Shown one piece after another: positions 24,927 to 33,780 of a stretch of 61,184 nucleotides of DNA. Each line of letters opens with the position of its first letter. Within the stretch, counting starts at the first letter, position 1. Made by a program: the position numbers and the translations under genes. This stretch comes from an uncultured Methanomassiliicoccales archaeon (GTDB taxonomy: Archaea > Thermoplasmatota > Thermoplasmata > Methanomassiliicoccales > Methanomethylophilaceae): NCBI GenBank assembly GCA_949295765.1, contig CASFMM010000007.1, positions 1 to 61,184 on the forward strand, written 5' to 3'. A model generated the notes under the pieces. That model did no database searches. It saw only the letters and a program-made list of their open reading frames with translations, and was not told where the DNA came from.

Positions 24927-26294
24927 TCATATGGAGTATATTCCGAAGTACGACAGCAGTCCGGTGATGAGGATCAGGGCCATGAACACCGGGCAGACGA
25001 ACTTGACCAGGTACACGTAGACCCGCTTGGTCTTGAACTCACCCGACGACTCCACCTCCTCTATGACGAAGCTCGGCTTGACGATGTAGCCGACTATGAT
25101 GCAGGTGATCATCGCTACGATCGGCATGAGCACCGAGTTGGTGATGAAATCGAAGAAGTCCAGGAAGTTGAGTCCCAGGGGTTTGATACCCGCCAACGGA
25201 CCGTAACCGAGACACGACAGTATGCCGAGAGCCAGGATCAGCACCAGACACGCCACGCAGGCGATGTTGCGGGTCCACTTCCAGCGGTCCTTGAAGATGG
25301 AGACCGCCGTCTCGGCCAGGGAAATGGACGAGGTCCATGCGGCGAAGATCGTCAGCAGGAAGAACGCTGCGCCAACGATGTGTCCGGCGGGCATGTTCTC
25401 GAACACGAGGGGCATCGTCTCGAACATCAGACCGGGGCCGCTGCTGAGGCCCACGTCACTGAACAGAACGACCGCAGGGACGACCATGAGTCCTGACAGG
25501 AACGCGACGGACGTGTCCATCAGACAGATGCTCTGGACGGACTTCTCGATGTTGACATGCTTCCTCATGTAGGATCCGTAGGTGATCATGATACCCATGG
25601 CCAGGGACAGGGAGTAGAACAGCTGACCCATCGCACCCAGGACGGTCTTCATGGAGAACTGGTCGAAGTCGGGGATGAGGTAGAACGACAGCCCCTCCGA
25701 GATGTTGGGGAGCGTCATCATGTAGACGCAGATACCGACCAGAAGGATCAGGAGCGCCGGCAGGAGGATCTTGCTCATCCTCTCGACACCTTTCTGGACG
25801 CCGAACGCGACGACCGCGACCGACATGACGGCGTAGATCACGAACCACGTGACAGGGCTGTCGAACAGTCCGGGCAGCGAAGCGGAGGTGAAGTCACCGA
25901 AGAACGTACCGTCGGCCAGGGTAGAACCCATGCCCGAGGCGTACTCGACGAAGTACTTCGTCACCCATCCGCCGATGACGCAGTAGTACGGGACGATTAT
26001 GAGCGGGATGATCGCGATGATCCACCCTATGACCTTGTACTTCTCGCCCAAGTCCAGGAAGGCGTCGATACAGGACTTGCCCGTGCGCCTGCCGATGGAG
26101 ACCTCGGTGATCATGAGGGCCACACCGAAGGTGATGACCAGTATCAGGTAAACGAGAAGGAATATTCCGCCGCCGTACTGTTCGGCGAGATACGGGAAGC
26201 GCCACAGGTTCCCGAGACCAACCGCCGAACCGGCGGCAGCCAGGATGAAACCCAGCCTCCCCGAGAAGCTGCCGCGCGATGCAGCATGCTCCAT
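24927..26294 (-). CDS. Sodium-dependent NSS-family transporter (intact copy)
   Basis: A 455-aa neurotransmitter:sodium symporter-family protein (LeuT-like) with about 12 membrane segments. The N-terminal signature GLGNLWRFPYLAEQYGG contains the TM1 unwound Na+/substrate site. Relatives take up amino acids with Na+; the substrate is undetermined. It has its own TATA box TTTATATAATC on the minus strand near 26317-26328. The gene immediately upstream is a damaged paralogue. Confidence 0.9.
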   Translation of the reverse strand: MEHAASRGSFSGRLGFILAAAGSAVGLGNLWRFPYLAEQYGGGIFLLVYLILVITFGVALMITEVSIGRRTGKSCIDAFLDLGEKYKVIGWIIAIIPLIIVPYYCVIGGWVTKYFVEYASGMGSTLADGTFFGDFTSASLPGLFDSPVTWFVIYAVMSVAVVAFGVQKGVERMSKILLPALLILLVGICVYMMTLPNISEGLSFYLIPDFDQFSMKTVLGAMGQLFYSLSLAMGIMITYGSYMRKHVNIEKSVQSICLMDTSVAFLSGLMVVPAVVLFSDVGLSSGPGLMFETMPLVFENMPAGHIVGAAFFLLTIFAAWTSSISLAETAVSIFKDRWKWTRNIACVACLVLILALGILSCLGYGPLAGIKPLGLNFLDFFDFITNSVLMPIVAMITCIIVGYIVKPSFVIEEVESSGEFKTKRVYVYLVKFVCPVFMALILITGLLSYFGIYSI

Positions 26295-26356
26295 AATCGG
26301 GCCCAAGCTTTGATGATTATATAAACATCGCCTCGGAGGGACGTCGCGGGGACCCG

Positions 26357-27701
26357 TCAGATGGTGTAGATACCCATGCCGCCGAGTATTCCCACGACCA
26401 GGATGATCACGAGGATGACGGGGCAGATGTACTTGATCATGTAGGGGTAGATCGCCTTGATCTTGAACTCGCAGCCAGAAGACTCCACCTCGTCTATGAC
26501 GTACCTGGACTTGACCACGTATCCGATCAGGATGCATGTGATGAACGCCACGATGGGCATCATCACCGAGTTGGTGATGAAGTCGAAGAACTCCAGGAAG
26601 CTCATGCCGAACGGCGCTATCGACTCCAGCGGGCCGAATCCCAGACATGACAGCAGACCGAGTATCAGTATCCCGACGGACACGATGACACAGGCGCGGA
26701 CACGGGACATGTGCCAGTGGTCCTTTAGTACCGCCACCACGGCCTCCATCAGGGCAATGGAGGATGTCAGTGCGGCGAACATGGCCAGCAGGAAGAACGC
26801 GATGCCCACGACCTCCCCTCCGGGCATCGTCCCGAAGACCTGGGGCATCGTGGTGAAAAGCAGGCCGAACCCGCTGGTCATGTCCCCGCCGCTGGAGAAC
26901 AGAACGAAGGCGGGCACGATCATCAGACCGGACAGGAACGCCACGGTGGTGTCGGTGAGGGCGACGGTGTACGCCGACTTCTCGATGTTGTCCTGCTTGC
27001 GCATGTACGACCCGTAGGCAATGGTTATACCCATGGCGATGGACAGCGAGTAGAACAGCTGGCTCACCGCTCCCGCGACCGTCGAGAACGACAGCTTGTC
27101 GAAGTCCGGGACAAGGTAGTACTTCAGCCCCTCGGAGATCCCGTCGATGGTCAGCATGTATACGCAGATGGCGATAAGCAGGACGAAGAGGGCGGGCATG
27201 AGGATCTTGCTCCACGACGACTATGATGGTCAGGAACGCGTAGATCAGGAACCAGGGAACGGGGCTGTCGAAGAGGCCCCCGAGGTCCATGGCGATGAAC
27301 TCGTCGAAGAACCCAGCCCCGGCGAGGTCGGACCCCGCGCCGACGGCGTAGTCGGCGAAGTACTTGGTGACCCATCCGCCTATGACGCAGTAGTACGGGA
27401 CGATGATCATCGGGACCAGCATGGCCAGCCACCCGATTATCGGGTACTTGTCGCACAGGTCCATGAGGGCGTCGAAGCTGGACTTTCCAGTGCGCCTTCC
27501 TATGGCCAGCTCTGTGATGACCATGACCACTCCGAAAGTGACCACTAGTATCAGGTAGACGAGGAGGAAAATCCCTCCGCCGTACTGCTCGGCCAGATAT
27601 GGGAAGCGCCAGAGGTTCCCGAGACCGACGGCGGCGCCGGCTGTGGCCAGGATGAAACCCAGCCTGCCCGAGAATCCGCCACGCTTTTCGACGGTCTCCA
27701 T
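26357..27701 (-). pseudogene. NSS-family transporter, frameshifted by a ~29-nt deletion
   Basis: The 5' part (27701 to about 27213, METVEKRGGFSGRLG ... LIYAFLTIIVVV) and the 3' part (about 27211 to 26357, SKILMPALFVLL ... GGMGIYTI) are in different frames. Aligned by eye with the intact paralogue downstream, the residues matching FGVQKGVERM are missing and one extra G remains, a net loss of 29 nt at about 27212. The missing part lies in the loop before the sixth membrane segment. Both halves are otherwise well conserved, so the damage is recent, a tolerated frameshift, or an assembly error. Confidence 0.8.
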
Positions 27702-27858
27702 TGCACTCACGACTACTTACTTCATATAAGCTATTTTGTGACACGCTAAGACCGTCCAGAGCATCGTGTCGGGACTGTACAAGCATCTACTCACACGCGC
27801 ATCCATTAAACAAGGTATAAATCGGATGGCAGAGTACGCTGCCCCATAGGTGTAAACC

Positions 27859-28845
27859 ATGCAGCTTTATCACGATAAAGATGCGGACCTGAAGGTCCTC
27901 GACGGCAAGAAAGTCGCCGTCCTGGGATACGGGTCCCAGGGAAGGGCCCAGGCCCTGTGCTTCAACGACTCCGGAATCGACGTCACGATCGGAGTCAGGA
28001 AGGACGGCAAGTCCTGGAACAAGGCAAAGGAGGACGGCCTCAAGGTCGCGGAGTTCGCCGACGCCGTCAAGGACGCCGATGTCGTCCTGATGCTCCTGCC
28101 CGACGAGGTCCAGCCCGACATCTACAAGGAGTACGTCGAGCCCAACCTGAAGAAGGGCGCCGCACTCGAGTTCGCACACGGCTTCGCAATCACCTACAAG
28201 CTCATCCAGCCCCCCGCGGACGTCGACGTCATCATGATGGCCCCCAAGGCCCCCGGAGACATGGAGAGGCTCGTCTTCACCGAGGGATTCGGAGTCCCCG
28301 CCCTCATCTGCATCCACCAGGACGTCACCGGAAACGCGAAGAAGATCGCACTGGCCCTCGCGAAGGGACTCGGGTCCACACGCGCCGGCGTCTTCGAGAC
28401 CACCTTCGACAACGAGACCTACACCGACCTCTTCGGCGAGCAGTCCGTCCTCTGCGGAGGACTCACCGCACTGATCAGGCAGGGATTCAAGACCCTGACC
28501 GACGCGGGATACCCTCCGGAGATGGCCTACTTCGAGGTCCTCCACGAGACCAAGCTCATCGACGACCTCATCATCAAGGGCGGATTCGAGCTCATGTGGA
28601 ACGTCGTCTCCAACACCGCCGAGTACGGCGGAATGACCAGGCGCGACAGGGTCATCACCGAGCAGTCCGCCGAGGGCATGAAATCCATCCTCGAGGACAT
28701 CGAGAGCGGCAAGTTCAAGGACGAGTGGAGGGCCGAGTGGGCCGCCGGACTCGTCAACCTCAAGAAGATGGAAGAGGACGAGAAGAAGCTGCAGCTCGAG
28801 ATCACCGGAAAGGAGATCCGCCAGCTCTTCGAGAGGAAGAACTGA
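27859..28845 (+). CDS. ilvC: Ketol-acid reductoisomerase (class I)
   Basis: A 328-aa enzyme converting acetolactate to dihydroxyisovalerate (and the isoleucine analogue) with NAD(P)H and Mg2+. The Rossmann motif LGYGSQGRAQAL is at residues 22-33, and the knotted C-terminal domain has metal ligands in FGEQSVLCGG and MAYFEVLHETKLI. Class I length. A TATA box GTATAAAT at 27815-27822 and the ribosome site GGTG support the ATG at 27859. It is the partner of the two IlvB genes at 3.4-6.8 kb. Confidence 0.96.
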   Translation: MQLYHDKDADLKVLDGKKVAVLGYGSQGRAQALCFNDSGIDVTIGVRKDGKSWNKAKEDGLKVAEFADAVKDADVVLMLLPDEVQPDIYKEYVEPNLKKGAALEFAHGFAITYKLIQPPADVDVIMMAPKAPGDMERLVFTEGFGVPALICIHQDVTGNAKKIALALAKGLGSTRAGVFETTFDNETYTDLFGEQSVLCGGLTALIRQGFKTLTDAGYPPEMAYFEVLHETKLIDDLIIKGGFELMWNVVSNTAEYGGMTRRDRVITEQSAEGMKSILEDIESGKFKDEWRAEWAAGLVNLKKMEEDEKKLQLEITGKEIRQLFERKN

Positions 28846-28877
28846 AACCCTACGGGCCGGGTGGCGAATTGAGCAGG

Positions 28878-29249
28878 ATGATCGTCAGGACTAGGAACGG
28901 GGACTTCCCCGGGGATCTGGACGGGTCGGACATCTCCAACGCCATCTGGCTCTCGCTCCCGCTCAGCATGGACATAAACATGCTGGGCGGGATGATCTAC
29001 TGCGAGTGCCCCCTCTACGCCATACAGCCGAAGGAGGGGCGCACCACGCAGCTGGAGGTCGGGGACATCGCATACTGGCCCGGCCCCGGCGCGTTCTGCA
29101 TTTTCTACGGCCCCACCCCGCTGAGCGGCGAGGACGGGAAGCCCGTCGCACCCTATCCCGTGATCAAGATCGGTCACATGATCGGCGACTGCTCCGGACT
29201 GGAGGAGGCGGGCGACAGGCAGAAGCTCACCCTCGTCCCGCCGTATTGA
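28878..29249 (+). CDS. Cyclophilin-like fold protein (TM1367 family)
   Basis: A small protein of about 123 aa with the pattern of the archaeal/bacterial TM1367-like cyclophilin-fold family: an early acidic strand, a GGMIYCECP strand, and the signature VGDIAYWPGPGAFCIFYGPTPLS near residues 63-85. No peptidyl-prolyl isomerase active site is conserved in that family and the function is unknown. ATG 28878 is used here; TTG 28869, spaced better from GGTGG, is an alternative. It is probably cotranscribed with ilvC. Confidence 0.7.
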   Translation: MIVRTRNGDFPGDLDGSDISNAIWLSLPLSMDINMLGGMIYCECPLYAIQPKEGRTTQLEVGDIAYWPGPGAFCIFYGPTPLSGEDGKPVAPYPVIKIGHMIGDCSGLEEAGDRQKLTLVPPY

Positions 29250-29264
29250 ACCCGGAGCCCAACG

Positions 29265-29441
29265 TCATTCCGTCAGCGGCTTGCCGAACTCGTTGAGGAG
29301 CGGGGTTATCCCTCCTCCGTACGGACTCTGCACCACCAGGTAGCACACGCCCGTCTCGGTATCCCTCAGCACCGTCCTACATCCGCCGGGAGCCGTCATC
29401 CCTCCCTCCTCGAGAACGACCTCGAACCTGTTCTCTGCCAT
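29265..29441 (-). CDS. Small DUF6440-like protein
   Basis: A 58-aa protein, MAENRFEVVLEEGGMTAPGG and on, with the conserved tail VLRDTETGVCYLVVQSPYGGGITPLLNEFGKP. The pattern RDxETGVxYLxxxxxYGGGxTPLLxxxGKP matches small DUF6440-type proteins. Function unknown. It lies 9 bp downstream of the rubredoxin-glutamate synthase fusion gene on the same strand. Confidence 0.65.
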   Translation of the reverse strand: MAENRFEVVLEEGGMTAPGGCRTVLRDTETGVCYLVVQSPYGGGITPLLNEFGKPLTE

Positions 29442-29450
29442 ACGTTCACC

Positions 29451-30872
29451 TCACGCGTGCCTGATCCCGGTGTTCTCAGCGATCTCCGAACTCACCGTGC
29501 AGAGGTCGTCCAGGGACAGTTCTTCCAGGTCCGAGTGGCCGGACACCCTGAGGAACGACCTGATCTCGTTGGCGAGCGCGTTCAGGTAGTTGCCCACGCG
29601 AATTGATCCTGCCTCGACATCGAGACGGGACTCCAGCTCGGGATCCTGCGTCGCGATGCCCATCGGGCACATGCCCGTGTTGCAGATCCTGTACCTCTGG
29701 CATCCCAGGGCCATGAGGGCGGCGGAGGAGATGGCCACCGCGTCTGCGCCCATCGCCAGGGCCTTGATGCAGTCGCCACTGGTGCGGAAACCTCCTGTGA
29801 TGACCAGCTCCTGGTCCATGCCGTGCTCGTCCATGTACCTCCTGGCCCTGGACAGCGCGTAGACCGTCGGGACCGACGAGGAATCCTTAAGGAACTTCGG
29901 GGACGAGCCGGTCGCACCGCCCCTGCCGTCGATCGTGATGAAGTCGCATCCGGAGTGCGATATGAACTCCAGGTCCTCCTCTATGTGCCCCGCCGCGATC
30001 TTCACGCCTATCGGGAGGCCGCCGGACCTGCTGCGGAGCATGTCGACCATCGCCTTCAGATCCTCCGGGGTGTCCAGGCCGGGGAACTTCGAGGGGCTGA
30101 GAATGTCCTCCCCGCGACGCTTGCCCCTCATGGTGGCTATGATCTCCGTGACCTTCTCGCTGGGGAGATGCCCACCCATGCCAGGCTTGGTCCCCTGGCC
30201 GATCTTGATCTCTATGGCGCTGCAGTGCTCCAGGGTCATGTCGTTGAAGCTGTACTGGTTCGGGATGTACTCGAAGATGTACCTGTGCGCCGCGACCATC
30301 TCGTCCCACAGAGCGCCGCCCTCGCCGCTGCACATGGCGGTGCCGGCCATGGCGCTTCCCTTGGACAGAGCGATCTTGGCCCTTCCCGAGAGGGCGCCGA
30401 AGCTCATATGGCTGATGTACACAGGCATCTCCAGGTCCATCGGCCTCTCTGCCTTCTTCCCGATGACCGTGCGGATGTTCACGTCGCTGTCCGCGTCCTT
30501 GGGGGATGTGGCCAGCTGGGCACCCAGGAACAGGATGTCGTCGAAGTTCGGGACGGGCACGGTCGTGTCCATGGCGCTGTCCACGCTCTTCCCCGTGAGC
30601 GCCATAGCATGGATGTCATCCATCACTCCGCCGTCGAACCTCTTGAGGTTCTGTGGAACGTCGATGCTCCCCTCGGGGACGACCGACGGGGCGGGTTCCG
30701 ACTCGGGTTCATCAGCCCGGTTCTGTGTTGACTCCTCGTCCATGAGGACGAAGGCCGATTTCGGCGAATGGCAGAGGGGGCAGACCCAGTCGTCGGGAAG
30801 GTCCTCGAACCTCACACCCTCGTCTTCCTCGTCGTAGATCTCTCCGCAAACGGTGCATCTGTAGCGCGCCAT
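29451..30872 (-). CDS. Rubredoxin fused to glutamate synthase-type FMN domain
   Basis: A 473-aa fusion. Residues 1-50 form a rubredoxin-like domain with CTVCG and CPLCH Fe ligands. After a Pro/Glu-rich linker, residues about 115-473 are the archaeal GltB FMN-binding synthase domain with [39 protein letters not shown] and the [3Fe-4S]-type [19 protein letters not shown]. There is no glutaminase domain, so it would need a separate ammonia source or act on something else. Rubredoxin may feed electrons directly to FMN. Start ATG 30872. Confidence 0.88.
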   Translation of the reverse strand: MARYRCTVCGEIYDEEDEGVRFEDLPDDWVCPLCHSPKSAFVLMDEESTQNRADEPESEPAPSVVPEGSIDVPQNLKRFDGGVMDDIHAMALTGKSVDSAMDTTVPVPNFDDILFLGAQLATSPKDADSDVNIRTVIGKKAERPMDLEMPVYISHMSFGALSGRAKIALSKGSAMAGTAMCSGEGGALWDEMVAAHRYIFEYIPNQYSFNDMTLEHCSAIEIKIGQGTKPGMGGHLPSEKVTEIIATMRGKRRGEDILSPSKFPGLDTPEDLKAMVDMLRSRSGGLPIGVKIAAGHIEEDLEFISHSGCDFITIDGRGGATGSSPKFLKDSSSVPTVYALSRARRYMDEHGMDQELVITGGFRTSGDCIKALAMGADAVAISSAALMALGCQRYRICNTGMCPMGIATQDPELESRLDVEAGSIRVGNYLNALANEIRSFLRVSGHSDLEELSLDDLCTVSSEIAENTGIRHA

Positions 30873-30916
30873 GTGGACGGAATCGACTCGGATGATTATA
30901 ACGCTCTGGACGGCGT

Positions 30917-32194
30917 TCAGGGACCCAGAGCGGTTATCGGGACGACATAGACCCCGTCCTCGCGACGATATGCATATGAGGAGAGTCCGACCAGCACACA
31001 CAGGAAGTCCGGTGGCCTACGGCTGTCCTGGAACTTCTCGTTCATCTTCAGAAGCTTCTCAGCCGCCTCGTCCACCTGGTTCATCCCGAGTTTGATTTCG
31101 AACGCCCCCCAGTGGCCGTTCGCCAGTTCGATAATGGCGTCGATCTCGTTGCCCCTTCCATCCCTGTAGTGTCCGACTCTCCCGCGTAGACACTGAGCGT
31201 AGATTCTGAGGTCACGTTCACACATGCTCTCAAACATGAACCCGTACGTCTCCAGATCATCGAAAAGACTCTCTGGCGTCGCCTCTATCGCAGCGATAGA
31301 GAGCGAAGGGTCGGCGAGGTGTCTCTTGGGACTCTTCCCCACTCTGTACGATGACCTAAGTCCGGGATTGAAAGCGAACTGATCCTCGGTGATGAACATC
31401 CTTTTTAGAATCTTCAGGTAGTCAGACAATGTATCGTCGTCGATCACATCGTCATCATACTCTTTGATGTCCTTGATGATGGTCTTGTTGGACACCACAG
31501 TTGACTCGTTGCGAGACAGTGAGTTGATGCATCTTCTGATTTTGTCGCCATCTCTGGAGACGCCGTCGATTTTAGTGAAGTCCTCATCCCTGATCGAGTT
31601 CAGGTATGATCTTGACAGCAACATCGCTCCATCCACTGACATGGTCAAAGCTTCTGGCCAACCGCCACGAACTGTGAGATCGATCAGCTGACGCAAATCC
31701 ACATCTTTGACTGTCACGGTTTTCATATCTTGCCTGAATAGACTGGATATGGGCGCTACGCCCGACGAGTCGCTGGATTCCAACAACGACATGGTGTGCA
31801 TGCGTATCGTCCCTATACGACCCGTGCCGCTGTGCATTACGCCTTTTCTCTCGGGTGTGGAAGACCCCGTCAAGATGAATCTGCCTTTCTGGTGTCCTTT
31901 GTCCACTTCTGTACGCACCGCATCCCAGATCCTTGGGACCTCCTGCCATTCGTCTATGTGGTGAGGCGAGTCTCCCCTCAGTGCGCTTTCAACTTCTGTT
32001 TCTGCAAGTGTCTTGTTCTGGAAATTACGGGTCGGGTCAGAAAGATCGAAGGTGCTGTTTGCGTGATTCAAAGCAGTCCAGGTCTTCCCACACCATTTGG
32101 GCCCTTCGATACAGACCGCACCCATGGCACTGAGATGTTCCCTGATCTCATTATCCACTAGACGAGGAAGATATCCATTCTTGGTAAGAGTCAT
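30917..32194 (-). CDS. AAA ATPase with DUF4143
   Basis: A 425-aa ATPase of the COG1373 type. Walker A is [13 protein letters not shown] near residues 30-42, the Walker B region is [14 protein letters not shown], sensor ILTGSS follows, and the C-terminal DUF4143 region contains a nuclease-like [28 protein letters not shown] (D...E-K pattern). Base composition is clearly more AT-rich than neighbours, suggesting transfer. A 23-bp tandem array lies upstream of its promoter (TATA-like CTATAATATT at 32222-32231). The role of these often multicopy ATPases is unknown. Confidence 0.82.
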   Translation of the reverse strand: MTLTKNGYLPRLVDNEIREHLSAMGAVCIEGPKWCGKTWTALNHANSTFDLSDPTRNFQNKTLAETEVESALRGDSPHHIDEWQEVPRIWDAVRTEVDKGHQKGRFILTGSSTPERKGVMHSGTGRIGTIRMHTMSLLESSDSSGVAPISSLFRQDMKTVTVKDVDLRQLIDLTVRGGWPEALTMSVDGAMLLSRSYLNSIRDEDFTKIDGVSRDGDKIRRCINSLSRNESTVVSNKTIIKDIKEYDDDVIDDDTLSDYLKILKRMFITEDQFAFNPGLRSSYRVGKSPKRHLADPSLSIAAIEATPESLFDDLETYGFMFESMCERDLRIYAQCLRGRVGHYRDGRGNEIDAIIELANGHWGAFEIKLGMNQVDEAAEKLLKMNEKFQDSRRPPDFLCVLVGLSSYAYRREDGVYVVPITALGP

Positions 32195-32231
32195 GCAACC
32201 ATATGTGAATTGACATTCGAATATTATAGTG

Positions 32232-32376
32232 ATTCGGTCATTTTCCCAAGTTTCATTCGGTCATTTTCCCAAGTTTCATTCGGTCATTTTCCCAAGTTTC
32301 ATTCGGTCATTTTCCCAAGTTTCATTCGGTGTTTCATTCGGTCATTTTCCCAAGTTTCATTCGGTCATTTTCCCAA
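32232..32376. repeat. 23-bp tandem repeat array upstream of DUF4143 ATPase
   Basis: Units begin at 32232, 32255, 32278, 32301, 32324, 32336 and 32359. Each starts ATTCGGTCATTTTCCC and ends AAGTTTC. The unit at 32324 lacks the inner 11 bp CATTTTCCCAA (12 bp long), and the last unit is cut after CCCAA. Spacers are absent, so this is not a CRISPR. On the minus strand every full unit contains GGGAAAATGACCGAATGA. The array sits just upstream of the TATA element of the gene at 30917-32194, in an otherwise gene-free 260-bp gap. Confidence 0.95.
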
Positions 32377-32454
32377 AAATCAGAAGGGCGGCCACCCAGC
32401 ATCGATCATGTCGAGAGACCGCCGCTGATGAAGTGGTTTGTGAAGGGTTTGTGC

Positions 32455-33780
32455 TCAGTTCCCGACCAGCTCGGTACCCGAGAAGCTCATGGTGGGTACG
32501 GTGACGACCCCTATCTGCCTGGGGTCGTTGCCGATCATCTCGATGTTCCTGACGGCCTCGAGCATGTTGCCCATCAGAAGGGCGTTGTTGATCGTGTCCA
32601 CGATCTCGCCACTCCTGATGATGTACCCGCACCTGACGTTCAGACCGAACCTTCCAGTCATCTCGTCGGCCTCCGGCCAGGCGAACCTCTCCACGAAGAT
32701 CCCGTTGTCCGTCTGCTCGATGATCTGCTCCGGGGTGTACCTTCCGGGCTTCGCGGTGACGTTCAGTGCCTTGATCACCGGCGTGCGCTCGTAGGCTCCC
32801 TGGGCCTCGACGCTGGACCTGCGCATGCCGTTGCCGGTGCTGTCCCCGCAGAACGAGTCCCTGAGGAACGACCTCAGCACACCGTCCTCCACGACGACCC
32901 TCCTCTCAGTGGGCGTGCCCTCGTCGTCGAAGACGCACGACAGCGGGGCGGACACGGTCGGGTCGTCCACCATCGTGAGCTGCTCCGACGCGACCTGCTG
33001 TCCGACGGAGTCCTTCCAGAGGCTCCTGCCGTACTTCACGTTCTCCCCGTTGACCGCCGAGACGACGGACGAGTTCATCATGTCGCCCAACTGCCCGGGC
33101 GGCAGGATCATGCTCAGCCTCTCGGACCCCTTGAACTCATGGCTTGCGGCCGCGCTGTTGGCCTGGCGGGCCAGGGACTCCCCGATCGCCGGGAGGTCGA
33201 TGTCCAGATGTGTGCCGTGGAACGTCTCCATCCCCTCGCCCGGATGCTCCTTGGTCGTCATGGACGTGAAGTGCCCGTAGACCAGGGTGCTCCTGTGGGA
33301 GCAGTCCACGCCGTTGCCGTTCATGACCCTGCAGTCGTTGGTCGAGACCCTGATCTGCGCCCTCGGGATGTTGACGGGGCAGCTGTCTATCAACACCTTC
33401 GCCATCTCCCTGAGGTCTTCGGGCGTGACGTTCTCCACTTTCCTGTCCCACACGTCGGGGAGCGGGATCCTGGCCTGTCCCGGCTGTGCGTAGCCCTTGA
33501 ACTCCGTGCTCTCCGGGGAGTACCTGAGGACGGACTCCGCCATGGACATGCATTCCTTCACAGACTGCTCGCCGTTCAGGGTGACCGATGCCTTCCCCTG
33601 CCTCCCGCCGTCCGCGATGCGGATCATCAGGCCGTAGTCGAGCTTGGTCTCGATGTTGCTTATCTTGGAATCGTCGATGTAGACCGTGTTGATGACGGCC
33701 TCGGAGACGTACACCTCCGACTGGCCGTATCCCCTGGCGGCCTCCATCGCCTTCTCCGCGTAGAATCCTGTGTCGCTCAC
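32455..33780 (-). CDS. tldE: TldE/PmbA-family protein
   Basis: A 441-aa partner of TldD. In bacteria the TldD/TldE heterodimer is a metalloprotease cleaving unfolded or modified peptides, and TldE lacks the metal-binding HExxxH. Here no HExxxH is seen, consistent with TldE. The family pattern near MILPPGQLGDMMNSSVVSAVNG and the C-terminal RFGLNVRCGYIIRSGEIV is present. The start codon GTG 33780 overlaps the TldD stop (GTGA). No microcin or RiPP precursor is visible nearby. Confidence 0.85.
   Translation of the reverse strand: MSDTGFYAEKAMEAARGYGQSEVYVSEAVINTVYIDDSKISNIETKLDYGLMIRIADGGRQGKASVTLNGEQSVKECMSMAESVLRYSPESTEFKGYAQPGQARIPLPDVWDRKVENVTPEDLREMAKVLIDSCPVNIPRAQIRVSTNDCRVMNGNGVDCSHRSTLVYGHFTSMTTKEHPGEGMETFHGTHLDIDLPAIGESLARQANSAAASHEFKGSERLSMILPPGQLGDMMNSSVVSAVNGENVKYGRSLWKDSVGQQVASEQLTMVDDPTVSAPLSCVFDDEGTPTERRVVVEDGVLRSFLRDSFCGDSTGNGMRRSSVEAQGAYERTPVIKALNVTAKPGRYTPEQIIEQTDNGIFVERFAWPEADEMTGRFGLNVRCGYIIRSGEIVDTINNALLMGNMLEAVRNIEMIGNDPRQIGVVTVPTMSFSGTELVGN

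Noticed and set aside
24927-27710. Single 927-codon frame covering both NSS genes
   Set aside because: Only its two ends resemble transporters; the middle is out-of-frame sequence of the broken upstream copy that happens to lack stops. It is not a fused protein.
32232-32376. CRISPR array
   Set aside because: Units are directly joined with no unique spacers, and no cas genes are in the window.
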